From Sulfurimicrobium sp031426915 (lineage in GTDB: Bacteria > Pseudomonadota > Gammaproteobacteria > Burkholderiales > Sulfuricellaceae), in assembly GCA_031426915.1 (NCBI GenBank), contig JASJPB010000012.1, positions 1 to 64,000 on the forward strand: 64,000 nucleotides of DNA, in the 5' to 3' direction. Numbering within the stretch: position 1 is the stretch's first letter; the number at the start of each line of letters is the position of its first letter. Position numbers and translations under genes: made by a program. A model generated the notes under the pieces. That model saw nothing but the letters and a program-made list of their open reading frames with translations, searched no databases and was not told the DNA's origin. Below, piece by piece: positions 17,802-25,496 of the stretch.

Positions 17802-18884
17802 ATGGCAACGATTCAGAAAAGGGCAGGGCGGGACGGCAAGACTTCCTATCGGGTTCAGGTCAGGCTAAAGGGGTTCGAGCCTGAGACCGCCAGCTTTGAG
17901 CGCCTGACTGACGCGAAGGAATGGGCGACCAAGACCGAGGCGGATATGCGCGCTGGCCGACACTTCGGAGCCAGCAAGCGCCACACCTTTAACGAACTGG
18001 CCGACGAGTACCAGAGTCATGCCAAAGACCCCGACCGCCTTATCTATTGGCGCGGGGTGTTTGGTTTAGACCTGCTCGATAGCGTCACTCCAGCCAGAAT
18101 ATCCAAGGAGCGCGACAAGTTGCTATCCGAGGAAACGCAGAACTTTGCCACACCCGCGACCGGCGACCCGGTGGCTGACGCCATGCGCCCCAAGGGTAAG
18201 CGGACTGGCGCTACGGTGAACAGGTATATCGCCGCTTTGTCGTCATGCTTGGCCTATGGCGTCAAAACGCTGGAGTGGATAGAGCGTAACCCCTGCGAGC
18301 GAATCAAGAAGCCATCTGAGAGTAAAGGCCGTGTGCGCTTCCTCTCCGATGATGAGCGCGAGCGCATCCTTGCTGCCTGCCGTCCTCACAACGAGCTATA
18401 TCTGGCCGTGATGTTGAGCTTGACCACTGGCGCACGGAAGGCCGAAATCATGAGCTTGCGCTGGGGGCAGATAAACTTTACGCGGCAAATTATCACCCTG
18501 AGCAAAACCAAGAACGGCGAGACCCGTTCTATTCCGCTGGTGGGCGAAGCCTTCACGCTGTTGCAGGAACGCGCCAAGGTAAGGAGCCTGACCGATGACC
18601 GCATCTTCCCGCCCACGTCCAAAGCCAAGAAGGGCGAATATCTTGACCTGGAAACCACATGGCGCGCTGCGCTCAGGACTGCCGCAATCACTGATTTTCA
18701 CTGGCACGACCTGAGACACACCGCCGCCAGTTACTTGGCAATGAGTGGCGTTTCATTGGTGGAAATCGCCAAGGTGCTGGGGCATAGGACGCTGGCGATG
18801 GTGGCACGGTACGCGCACCTGAGCGATGAGCATATTGTTTCGACGGGCGAGAAGTTGGCCGCACGGTTGGGGGTGGGGAAATGA
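17802..18884 (+). CDS. int: Tyrosine-type site-specific integrase (element 1)
   Basis: This enzyme catalyses integration and excision of element 1 at tRNA-His. The 360-residue protein has an N-terminal arm-binding and SAM-like core-binding region, and a C-terminal catalytic domain from about residue 190. The expected active-site residues are present: Arg in TTGARKAEIMSLRW, HxxR in HWHDLRHTAAS, the second His in VLGHRTLAM and Tyr in VARYAHL. The start ATG at 17802 has a GAGGGGA ribosome binding site; the open frame 21 codons further upstream is not used. The next gene overlaps its stop by 4 bp. Confidence 0.93.
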   Translation: MATIQKRAGRDGKTSYRVQVRLKGFEPETASFERLTDAKEWATKTEADMRAGRHFGASKRHTFNELADEYQSHAKDPDRLIYWRGVFGLDLLDSVTPARISKERDKLLSEETQNFATPATGDPVADAMRPKGKRTGATVNRYIAALSSCLAYGVKTLEWIERNPCERIKKPSESKGRVRFLSDDERERILAACRPHNELYLAVMLSLTTGARKAEIMSLRWGQINFTRQIITLSKTKNGETRSIPLVGEAFTLLQERAKVRSLTDDRIFPPTSKAKKGEYLDLETTWRAALRTAAITDFHWHDLRHTAASYLAMSGVSLVEIAKVLGHRTLAMVARYAHLSDEHIVSTGEKLAARLGVGK

Positions 18885-19618
18885 GCGAATTCCGGTCATT
18901 GTATGCCGCACTGAAAGGTTGGTATTGCAGGCCATTTGCAGATTTGCCTATGGATTTGCGCATATGGGTAAGCGAATGGCATCCGCCACTAATTTTTAGA
19001 GGGTGGGCAATGCAAAAAGCATTTACGCCCAACTATGATAGCTTGACACCCGCGCAACGCGTTTATCTTGCGAAGGAGTGGGACTATCAGCATGACCCAA
19101 TGACCAAGTCGCAGCGTGATGAGATTGAAAAGTTCTACGGCGACTACGAAAAGCTGAAATGTGAAATTGCCTATTGGAAAAATGCGAACGCGCCCACCGT
19201 GCTGGACATGGCCAAGCGTGAAGAAATCCTTGCGCCACTGAAAGCCCGGTTTGAGGTTATGGACTTGAAGTATCGCCAGATGCTTGGCGACCCGACCGCT
19301 GATGACGAAACGATTACTCAGGCGGAAGGCGAGCAAGATGGCCCCGTTGTGCATCGCATTCAAAATGGTGATGACGAGCGAAGCGGCATCCCGGCCAAGT
19401 TTGTGAACAAGGTTGCCAATGACATGGAAGAGAAAAGCATGAAGGTAACGCCCAACAGCATGTGGCAGCAACTTGGTGAGCATGTTGGCAATAGCATTAT
19501 CGAGGACACTAAGCCTCATGCCTTTATGTGCAACATCGGCGAGGAAGATTTGTACGAACTTACCAAGGGCGCTGTTCGAGGTATTTTGAATCGGAGAAAA
19601 TTGCGCAAGCGCACGTAA
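18881..19618 (+). CDS. Hypothetical protein of element 1 (245 aa)
   Basis: The ATG overlaps the integrase stop (ATGA), so the two are translationally coupled. The protein is soluble and mostly helical, with a Trp/Pro-rich N terminus (DLRIWVSEWHPPLIFRGW), a charged middle segment (SQRDEIEKFYGDYEKLKCEIAYW) and a basic C-terminal tail (RGILNRRKLRKRT). No domain is recognised. Direct repeats of the type AGAGCACGT follow the stop (about 19617-19640). The linkage suggests a role connected with integration or maintenance, but this is only inference. Confidence 0.75.
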   Translation: MSEFRSLYAALKGWYCRPFADLPMDLRIWVSEWHPPLIFRGWAMQKAFTPNYDSLTPAQRVYLAKEWDYQHDPMTKSQRDEIEKFYGDYEKLKCEIAYWKNANAPTVLDMAKREEILAPLKARFEVMDLKYRQMLGDPTADDETITQAEGEQDGPVVHRIQNGDDERSGIPAKFVNKVANDMEEKSMKVTPNSMWQQLGEHVGNSIIEDTKPHAFMCNIGEEDLYELTKGAVRGILNRRKLRKRT

Positions 19619-19748
19619 AGAGCACGTAAAGAGCACGTGTCAGCACGACTAGAGCATGGAATAAAACATAGCAAAAACAGCAGGGTACGCTTCACAAACA
19701 CCGAGAGCCAATGACGGCAAACCGGGTTAATTTGTGAGGATTACTCTG

Positions 19749-19979
19749 ATGAAACTCCACACCATCGCGCAATTTTCCAGCGCCTTTCCGGCCTGGACTC
19801 AACCCGCACTACGAAACCTCAAGTTCAAAGCAGAAACGCGCCACTCTTCCGTGGGATTGGTTCCTGGTAATGGACTGATTGAATGTGGCGCAATTGTCCG
19901 AGTTGGGCGCAAGGTGCTCATCGACGAAGAGCAATTCTTCGAGTGGATTCGATGCCAAAACGCGAGGGCCGCACAATGA
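19749..19979 (+). CDS. AlpA/excisionase-like DNA-binding protein
   Basis: This 76-residue protein has the size and pattern of small winged-helix excisionase/AlpA-type proteins: a helix-turn-helix-like N-terminal part (TIAQFSSAFPAWTQPALRNLKF), a wing region, and the typical end VRVGRKVLIDEEQFFEWIR. In P4-like satellites such proteins regulate integrase expression and excision. The ATG at 19749 has a GAGGA site 8 bp upstream. The following gene overlaps the stop (ATGA). Confidence 0.65.
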   Translation: MKLHTIAQFSSAFPAWTQPALRNLKFKAETRHSSVGLVPGNGLIECGAIVRVGRKVLIDEEQFFEWIRCQNARAAQ

Positions 19980-20338
19980 AAAACGCCCCCGACCAAACAT
20001 CAATCGAGAGCGCCCCAGACAAGCGCTATTGTACCGCACAAGACCTGTTCCCGGAATCGCTGCCGCCTGTTGTTGCTGCTTTGTGGCCTACCGCTGGCAC
20101 CCGCGCCGATGAGGCCCTGCAAGCCCTGCTGACCGGCCCGCAGAATCAAGCCGATTACTGGCATAGCTGGCGACTGGCTGCCTACGTCAAGGCGCTGGAA
20201 TATGACGGCTGGTGCTTTCTCAAACGCGACATAATCAAACCGGGATGCCGCCGCCCGATTGCGGAATATGCCATAGACCGCAACGACCCCGGCACGGCCG
20301 CCGCGCTGGCTATGCGCCATGGTGGCGCGCATGGTTAA
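19976..20338 (+). CDS. Hypothetical protein of element 1 (120 aa)
   Basis: Its ATG overlaps the stop of the AlpA-like gene by 4 bp, and its end overlaps the primase gene by 20 bp, so it is part of one operon. The product is soluble, with the segment YWHSWRLAAYVKALEYDGWCFLKRDI followed by a basic stretch. No family is recognised. Its position just before the primase suggests a role in element replication or its control. Confidence 0.65.
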   Translation: MKNAPDQTSIESAPDKRYCTAQDLFPESLPPVVAALWPTAGTRADEALQALLTGPQNQADYWHSWRLAAYVKALEYDGWCFLKRDIIKPGCRRPIAEYAIDRNDPGTAAALAMRHGGAHG

Positions 20339-22319
20339 CGAAATTGAACGTGCTCGCTCAGCACTCTGGAGCCTTGACCCCGGCACCGACCGAGAATCAT
20401 GGGTACGGCACGGCATGGGTGCCAAGGCTGCCGGTTTGCTGTTTGATGACTTCAACGACTGGAGCGCTGGGGCTGGCAATTACAAGAATGAGGCCGAATG
20501 CCGCTCAGTCTGGAACAGTATTAAAGACGGCGGCGTGACTGCTGCATCTCTGTTCCGTTCCGCGCTGGCTGGTGGCTGGCAAGACCCGAGCAAACCGCCC
20601 ACCAAGGCGAACGGCACGCCCCGCCCACAACCTATCGCCAAGCCCACGACAACCCAGCCAAAGGCCGTTAAATCGCCTCAAGGAATGAACCCGGTGGAAG
20701 TCCGGGCGCTAGGTGTTGCCGCAGATGTTTCCGATGCCTACGTCCACCGCAAGGGAGGAAAACCGGACGGGTTGAAAATATATCCGGCGAGCGCGCCGCC
20801 GCTGGTAATCCGTGGGCAGAACGTAGCCGGTTCCCTGATGGTTCCATGTTGGGACGGTGCCGACCTGAAAACCTTGCAATTTATCCCGCCCGATGGTGGC
20901 GACAAGCTGAACTTGCCGGGCGCGTCTTTCGGTTCCGGCTTTTTCACCGTGGGCGAGGTGACAGACCGCGCCTATATCTGCGAGGGAATCGGGCAGGCAT
21001 GGGCATGTAATACCGCAACGGGAGCCGCCGCCGTGGTTTGCTTCGGTGCTGGCCGGATGGCGACCGTTTCAAAAGTGTTACGCGAGAAATTCCCCGCTGC
21101 CAGTTTGGTAATCGTGCCCGACCGGGGAAAAGAAGTCCAAGCCGCGACGATTGCCGCCGCCGTCAATGGTTCGTGGATTGAGATGCCCGCCGCCAAGCCG
21201 ACAAATTACGATTGCAACGACTACGCCTCCGAGTATGGAACCGAAGCCCTTGCCGCCCTGCTGGAGCGCCCACAAGGCCCGCCAATGCGCTACAGGTTGC
21301 TGACGGATACCGACCTGTGCAAGCTGCCGCCGATGCAATGGCGCGTCAAGGGCGTGCTCCCTGCTGAGGGGTTGGGTGCCGTGTTTGGCGCGAGCGGTTC
21401 CGGCAAATCCTTCTTGGTGCTGGACATGCTGCAATCATTGGCCGGAGGTGCTGACTGGTTCGGGCATAGAGTAACGCCTTGCCATGTAATTTACTGCGCG
21501 CTGGAGGGTGAAGGCGGGATAGCTGGCCGGGTAAATGCCTATCGCATCCGGCATGGTGCCACGTCTGAGAATATCCGCTATCTGGTGCAACCCTTTTCCC
21601 TACTGGATGGTGGCGACATTCACGACTTGGCGACCGCAATCAAAGCAGGCAAAAATAACACCAATGTGGTGGTACTGGACACCCTGAACCGGGCCGCGCC
21701 GGGTGCCGACGAAAACGACAGCAAGGCCATGGGGTTAATCATCGCCGCCGCCAAGGAACTGCAAACGCTCATTGGTGGCTTGGTGCTGTTGGTCCACCAC
21801 ACGGGCAAGGATGCCAGCAAGGGGCTACGTGGGCATTCATCCTTGCACGCGGCGCTTGATGCCGCTGTCGAGGTTCGGCGTGATGGTGAGCGCCGGGAAT
21901 GGCTGATTGCCAAAAGCAAGGATGGCGAGGATGGCGCTGCGCATCCGTTCAAGTTGGACGTGGTGGAGCTTGGCACCGACCAGGATGGTGAGCCGGTTAC
22001 ATCATGCGTTATTCATCCGCAGGAGGAAGTGGCTGACAACATCCGCCGCATCCTGCCGCCCAAGAGTGGGAATCTCAAGATAGCGTGGGATGCTCTTGGC
22101 GAGGCGCTACGCAAGGCCGGTGACGTGAAGCCGGAGGGCGCTCCCGATGCCCTGCCCAAAGGTCGCCCATGCCTGACGGTGGAATCGACATTAACGGTAA
22201 TCGGTTCGCGTCTCGCTGTTGAGCCAAAGCGCCGAACCGAACGGGCTAGGCTGGCGCTTACAGGGCTTTGCTCCAAGGGGATGGTTACTCTACAGGACGG
22301 CTTTCTATGGCTACCGTAA
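20319..22319 (+). CDS. Toprim primase / RepA-type AAA helicase fusion
   Basis: This is the probable replication protein of element 1 (666 residues). The N terminus resembles the PriCT-2 primase-associated region (LDPGTDRESWVRHGMGAK, then WSAGAGNYKNEAECRSVW). A Toprim-like segment follows around 210-300 (YICEGIGQAW, VIVPDRG). The C-terminal ATPase has Walker A GASGSGKS, Walker B VVVLDTLNR and a helicase-type motif LLVHHTGKD. Such fusions start and drive replication of P4-like satellites and some plasmids. The ATG at 20319 overlaps the previous gene; an ATG at 20331 is an alternative. Iteron-like repeats lie just past its end. Confidence 0.85.
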   Translation: MVARMVNEIERARSALWSLDPGTDRESWVRHGMGAKAAGLLFDDFNDWSAGAGNYKNEAECRSVWNSIKDGGVTAASLFRSALAGGWQDPSKPPTKANGTPRPQPIAKPTTTQPKAVKSPQGMNPVEVRALGVAADVSDAYVHRKGGKPDGLKIYPASAPPLVIRGQNVAGSLMVPCWDGADLKTLQFIPPDGGDKLNLPGASFGSGFFTVGEVTDRAYICEGIGQAWACNTATGAAAVVCFGAGRMATVSKVLREKFPAASLVIVPDRGKEVQAATIAAAVNGSWIEMPAAKPTNYDCNDYASEYGTEALAALLERPQGPPMRYRLLTDTDLCKLPPMQWRVKGVLPAEGLGAVFGASGSGKSFLVLDMLQSLAGGADWFGHRVTPCHVIYCALEGEGGIAGRVNAYRIRHGATSENIRYLVQPFSLLDGGDIHDLATAIKAGKNNTNVVVLDTLNRAAPGADENDSKAMGLIIAAAKELQTLIGGLVLLVHHTGKDASKGLRGHSSLHAALDAAVEVRRDGERREWLIAKSKDGEDGAAHPFKLDVVELGTDQDGEPVTSCVIHPQEEVADNIRRILPPKSGNLKIAWDALGEALRKAGDVKPEGAPDALPKGRPCLTVESTLTVIGSRLAVEPKRRTERARLALTGLCSKGMVTLQDGFLWLP

Positions 22320-22825
22320 AGACCGTTTCCCACCCCATCCCACCGTTCCCACCCCCTAAAGGGGGCGTGGGAATCGTGGGAAAACAAATGGGCAATCCCA
22401 CCAATCCCACAAATAGTAAAAATGGGAATCGTGGGAAAGGGCAAACCATTACTGACTTGCTGGGTGACGCCCTTCCTTTGGAGCGAAAACAGAACGCCCG
22501 ACCCGAAGCCGCCGCGCTGGTGGAAGTCTTGAAGGCGCTGGAATCGCACAACGCCGTGGCCTGGGTGCGCCGGATGAACTCGGGAGCCGCGAAAGTCGGT
22601 AAACGATTTATACGGTTTGGCTGGCCGGGATGCCCTGACGTGTTGGGGCAATTGAAGGATGGCCGATTGCTGGGCGTGGAGGTTAAGGCTGAAAAGGGAA
22701 AGTTAAGACCCGAGCAAACCATCTTCCTGGAGCGCATACGGCTTGCTGGTGGCGTGGCTTTCATGGCGCGGAATTACCGGGACGTGATGAGTGAACTTTC
22801 TGAATTAACAGAGAAATTACAATGA
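22307..22825 (+). CDS. VRR-NUC domain nuclease
   Basis: This protein of 172 residues has a PD-(D/E)XK-type core of the VRR-NUC family: GWPGCPDVLGQL, then GVEVKAEKGKLRPEQ with the catalytic Glu and Lys, and an RIRLAGGVAFMARN tail. The family includes Holliday-junction or flap nucleases common in phages and satellites. The first 45 residues are low-complexity (Pro/Gly/Asn-rich) and coincide with the GTGGGAA repeats, so they may be a by-product of an origin embedded in the gene. The ATG at 22307 has an AGGACGG site and overlaps the primase stop. Confidence 0.8.
   Translation: MATVKTVSHPIPPFPPPKGGVGIVGKQMGNPTNPTNSKNGNRGKGQTITDLLGDALPLERKQNARPEAAALVEVLKALESHNAVAWVRRMNSGAAKVGKRFIRFGWPGCPDVLGQLKDGRLLGVEVKAEKGKLRPEQTIFLERIRLAGGVAFMARNYRDVMSELSELTEKLQ
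22327..22437. repeat. Iteron-like cluster of WTCCCAC/GTGGGAA motifs (candidate replication origin)
   Basis: Nine copies of a 7-bp motif lie in 111 bp. TTCCCAC or ATCCCAC occurs at 22327, 22337, 22346, 22395 and 22404. The reverse complement GTGGGAA or ATGGGAA occurs at 22367, 22376, 22422 and 22431. Several pairs are exactly 9 bp apart. The cluster directly follows the primase-helicase coding sequence, a usual place for the origin it recognises. Confidence 0.55.
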
Positions 22826-23253
22826 CTGAAAAACGAAAAGCACCGCCGCACGCATGGAAGAAAGGGCAGTCCGGCAATCCAGCGGGAAAGCAGCCGGGGA
22901 GCAGGAACAAGGCCACCTTGATGGTGCTGGGCTTGATGGAAGAGGGGGCAAAGGAAATCACTCAGGCCGTGATTGATGCCGCCCGTGGTGGAGACTTGAG
23001 CGCGGCGCGGCTGGTGTTGGAACGGTTGGTGCCGCCCACGCGGGAAAGGCCAATCAGCATTGACCTGCCCGACACGTCCACCGCCGAAGGCATCAGTCTG
23101 GCCCAGCAAGCCATCATTCAGGCCGTGGGCATGGGTGAGTTGCTACCAGGCGAAGGGAATGTACTGGCGGGGCTGGTAGAGGCACGGCGCAAGGCGCTGG
23201 AAAGCCTTGAACTTGAGAAGCGCATATCAAACCTTGAGGGGAAAGCAAAATGA
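22822..23253 (+). CDS. DUF5681 domain-containing protein
   Basis: The N terminus KKGQSGNPAGKQPGSRNKAT is the hallmark of DUF5681, a family found in phages and genomic islands, often near terminase-like or packaging genes. The remaining part is helical and ends in a short coiled coil (LESLELEKRISNLEGKAK). The ATG overlaps the nuclease stop by 4 bp. The function is unknown; DNA binding is plausible given the basic N terminus. Confidence 0.8.
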   Translation: MTEKRKAPPHAWKKGQSGNPAGKQPGSRNKATLMVLGLMEEGAKEITQAVIDAARGGDLSAARLVLERLVPPTRERPISIDLPDTSTAEGISLAQQAIIQAVGMGELLPGEGNVLAGLVEARRKALESLELEKRISNLEGKAK

Positions 23254-23438
23254 GTGTGATTATGAAGCGCATCGAGCGACTGGAAGTAAAGCGTGTCGGT
23301 GGCGCGAAACCATTCGCCGAAATCGTCCGGCGGATTATTCGACCAGGAGATATGGCTTGTGTCACTGAACATCGAATTGATTTGAAAGCAGGCCAGAGAA
23401 CAGTAACCCGGTTTGATGGTGGAGGTTTCCTGCCATGA
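23250..23438 (+). CDS. Small coiled-coil protein A of element 1 (62 aa)
   Basis: The ATG overlaps the DUF5681 stop and the end overlaps the next gene (ATGA both times). The N terminus (MKRIERLE, from the second Met) resembles the beginnings of the next two small proteins. The rest is a short beta-rich segment. No known family is recognised, but the strict overlaps support translation. Confidence 0.6.
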   Translation: MSVIMKRIERLEVKRVGGAKPFAEIVRRIIRPGDMACVTEHRIDLKAGQRTVTRFDGGGFLP

Positions 23439-23638
23439 ACACACTGGAAAGACGCTTGCTGAAAATCGAATCCGCCGCGAGACAACGGGAAGGCAACTTG
23501 TCTTTGCTGACCGGCGCGGAGTTGTACGAGAGAATCGACACATTACTTGCGCGTATGGGTACAAATCGGGAGCGGGTAATTTCAGAGCACGGAAGTTTAA
23601 ACAGGTTTCGGGCTTATCTTGCAGGAGCTACCTCATGA
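23435..23638 (+). CDS. Small coiled-coil protein B of element 1 (67 aa)
   Basis: This is the second of three consecutive small genes joined by ATGA overlaps. It opens with a helix (NTLERRLLKIESAARQREG), followed by a second helical segment (GAELYERIDTLLARMGTNRERV). No family is recognised. The shared opening pattern with its neighbours suggests a common origin or interaction through the first helix. Confidence 0.6.
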   Translation: MNTLERRLLKIESAARQREGNLSLLTGAELYERIDTLLARMGTNRERVISEHGSLNRFRAYLAGATS

Positions 23639-23970
23639 AAAAGATTGAACAACGTATCGAGAAGCTGGAGAACATCGAGCAAACTGGGAATATCGCTATC
23701 TTGTTTGAGCCCAAGGAGGGAGCGAACCAGGAAGAACATGCCGCCCACCGGAAGTTGGTTGAGCAAGAAAAGGCAGATGGTGGACAGGTCATTGTGGTTG
23801 GTTTTCGTGGAACCGAACCTAGGTTGCCAGAGCAGGGAATAACGTACATGGCGGCATCAGAGGCATACAGGTTAATGTGCAACCAGTTGATGACGGCACC
23901 AAAAGGCCCAGCGATGAGCCCGGAAAAAGCTTATCGCATCATGACTGATGGCGATGGCCATGTTCTGTAA
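23635..23970 (+). CDS. Small coiled-coil protein C of element 1 (111 aa)
   Basis: This is the third gene of the overlapping chain. The N-terminal helix (MKKIEQRIEKLENIEQ) leads into a region with the Walker-like but unconvincing stretch AILFEPKEGANQEEHA. A possible strand-turn motif follows (GGQVIVVGFRG). No family is recognised. It is the last gene of the run that begins at the AlpA-like gene, and a 174-bp non-coding stretch follows. Confidence 0.6.
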   Translation: MKKIEQRIEKLENIEQTGNIAILFEPKEGANQEEHAAHRKLVEQEKADGGQVIVVGFRGTEPRLPEQGITYMAASEAYRLMCNQLMTAPKGPAMSPEKAYRIMTDGDGHVL

Positions 23971-24001
23971 AGACTGAGGATGGCCAACAACTTTAAAAAG
24001 C

Positions 24002-24046
24002 ATGATTTTAAATCATACATAAGTCGAAATTGTGAGTGGTTATAAT
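24002..24046 (+). promoter_or_regulatory. Putative promoter and operator of the Gly/Pro repeat protein gene
   Basis: ATGATTT and AAATCAT form a perfect 7-bp inverted repeat around one T (24002-24016). TATAAT follows at 24041-24046, about 100 bp before the gene. The A+T content is higher than in the flanks. No good -35 box is visible, so activation through the palindrome is possible. Confidence 0.4.
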
Positions 24047-24144
24047 GTCATCCAACAGCGAGAATTAGACAGCCCGACCTATAAATCTAACTGTTTGGCG
24101 CTTGCGGCATCGCCCTCCATATCGCATTAACACGGAGAATTACC

Positions 24145-24546
24145 ATGAAAAAAATACTAAGAATTGCGCTTGTTATTTTTGCGGTTTGGTTGGAGCCAGC
24201 TATTGCAAATGATGTCTGCAATTGTCACGGATACAATGGCCCTGGCGGCCCTTGTTATGATGGGCCTGGTGGACCTGCTTATAGCGGACCTGGTGGTCCT
24301 GCTTATGACGGTCCGGGCGGACACTGCTATTCAGGCCCAGGTGGGCCTCGCTATTCTGGGCCAGGTGGCCCCTCGTATGATGGCCCTGGTGGGGCAGTTT
24401 ACAGTGGACCTGGCGGGCCAGCCGATAACAGCCCTGGCGGCCCTTGTTATGATGGGCCTGGTGGACCTGCTTATAATGGCCCCGGTGGCCCCTGTTATTC
24501 AGGGCCGGGCGGCGATGGAAGTCAATGTCCAAGCATTTGCAGATAG
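24145..24546 (+). CDS. Secreted Gly/Pro repeat protein with PxYxGPGG octapeptides
   Basis: The 133-residue product starts with a signal peptide (MKKILRIALVIFAVWLEPAIA). The mature part is built almost wholly of about 12 octapeptide repeats of the form PxYxGPGG, with x mostly Ala, Cys, Asp or Ser. Four of the repeats contain Cys, and Cys pairs lie at both ends (DVCNC and SQCPSICR), which suggests disulfide cross-linking outside the cytoplasm. No known domain is recognised. The gene lies alone as apparent cargo of element 1 and uses more A/T-rich codons at its start than its neighbours. Confidence 0.75.
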   Translation: MKKILRIALVIFAVWLEPAIANDVCNCHGYNGPGGPCYDGPGGPAYSGPGGPAYDGPGGHCYSGPGGPRYSGPGGPSYDGPGGAVYSGPGGPADNSPGGPCYDGPGGPAYNGPGGPCYSGPGGDGSQCPSICR

Positions 24547-24600
24547 TGGTGTGTAAACAAAACCAGCGCGTGTGTAGAGGTGGGCAACATATCTTCGTGG

Positions 24601-24894
24601 CTACCCAGCCTTGCGCCGTGGGACACTGGTGGGACACTGCCAATAAATACCGCCCCAGCATTCCAAGCAATACACCCCCTTGCACTGGCTCAGAAATGCA
24701 TTTACCTCGCGCAACTGCTCCAGCCACTCACGCGAGCGCATCCCGTGCTTTCTGGCGTTGCCCGCGCTGTTCGCTTTCCCTTCCTCGGACCTTGGCCCGG
24801 TCGATTTCTCCCACGGTTTCCACTGCCTCGTTTGATTGATTTGGATTTTCCTTGCGCGCGTGCGCGGGAACTGCCCCGTCTGCCAATATCCCAT
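24601..24894 (-). CDS. Small protein with STGPRSEEGKANSAGNARKHG motif region (97 aa)
   Basis: The segment KPWEKSTGPRSEEGKANS followed by GNARKHGMRS is a pattern seen in many short uncharacterised proteins of proteobacterial mobile elements. It supports this minus-strand frame as coding. The flanks are a basic N terminus and a Cys/Trp-rich C terminus (CLECWGGIYWQC). The ATG at 24894 gives MGYWQTGQ; the open frame continues upstream but without family-like sequence. The function is unknown. Confidence 0.55.
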   Translation of the reverse strand: MGYWQTGQFPRTRARKIQINQTRQWKPWEKSTGPRSEEGKANSAGNARKHGMRSREWLEQLREVNAFLSQCKGVYCLECWGGIYWQCPTSVPRRKAG

Positions 24895-24960
24895 TGTTGA
24901 TTTGCTGCGGGCCGATGTTGCCGACTGAAAACAATCGAATCGACCGTAGCGCATGCCCAC

Positions 24961-24990
24961 CCTTCTGGGCTTTCGTGTAGCATTGAGCAA
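24961..24990 (+). repeat. 30-bp direct repeat, copy 1
   Basis: A 30-bp sequence starting CCTTCTGGGCTTTCG is repeated exactly at 25406-25435. Copies lie 445 bp apart and flank the 52-residue gene at 25072. Confidence 0.85.
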
Positions 24991-25071
24991 TACGATTTCA
25001 AAGCAACACACGTTGGCTGAACTACACCAACGATGCCACGCAAATGGATGGATTGTTGTCTTGGAGGGATT

Positions 25072-25230
25072 ATGAAAACTCAAGTGCCGTACAAAAGAGG
25101 GGACGACCCGGAACTGGAAGGTTTGATTCAACAGGGGAGGAAGGAAGGCGCGGCGCTGATGAAGCTGAGGGCATTGGCAGCACAGTCGAAGGAACGCCAG
25201 AAGCAACGGGAATCGAAGTTGGAGAAGTAG
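25072..25230 (+). CDS. Small hypothetical protein (52 aa)
   Basis: A very good ribosome binding site (GGAGGG, 25063-25068) precedes the ATG. The product is highly charged and helical (DDPELEGLIQQGRKEGAALM, then KERQKQRESKLEK). No family is recognised. It lies between the two copies of the 30-bp repeat, as if it were a cassette. Confidence 0.6.
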   Translation: MKTQVPYKRGDDPELEGLIQQGRKEGAALMKLRALAAQSKERQKQRESKLEK

Positions 25231-25405
25231 ACCCGGACGGGGCGAGCCGCTAAGCAGGAAAATACAGAAACAGCCAGGATGGGTATTTAACAGATAGGCC
25301 GCTGGTGCTAGAAATGGCTCGGCGGTTTTTCTTTGGTGCGCTGGCTTCGCATTTTGAATTTGCATACAAAGTCCTTACATGGAACTCAGAAAGCAAAAAG
25401 CCCAA

Positions 25406-25435
25406 CCTTCTGGGCTTTCGTGTAGCATTGAGCAA
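25406..25435 (+). repeat. 30-bp direct repeat, copy 2
   Basis: This is identical to 24961-24990. Here the upstream bases extend its GGGCTTT into a hairpin (AAAGCCCA 25397-25404 with TGGGCTTT 25411-25418), which could be a weak terminator. Confidence 0.85.
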
Positions 25436-25496
25436 ATGCTCAAGGCGAGTTACCGCGATACCGCCGAGAAATTCCCAAGGATAAAGGACATCTTCT

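Noticed and set aside
24205..24520. CRISPR array in the 24-bp repeats of the Gly/Pro protein gene
   Set aside because: The repeats are contiguous, without unique spacers, keep one reading frame and encode a signal-peptide protein; no cas gene is near.
24618..24639. Tandem GTGGGACACTG repeat as a third kind of arm site
   Set aside because: Only two adjacent copies exist and they lie inside the 3' end of a minus-strand gene, far from either element end; the likeness to GGGACA repeats at 33.5 kb is too short to interpret.
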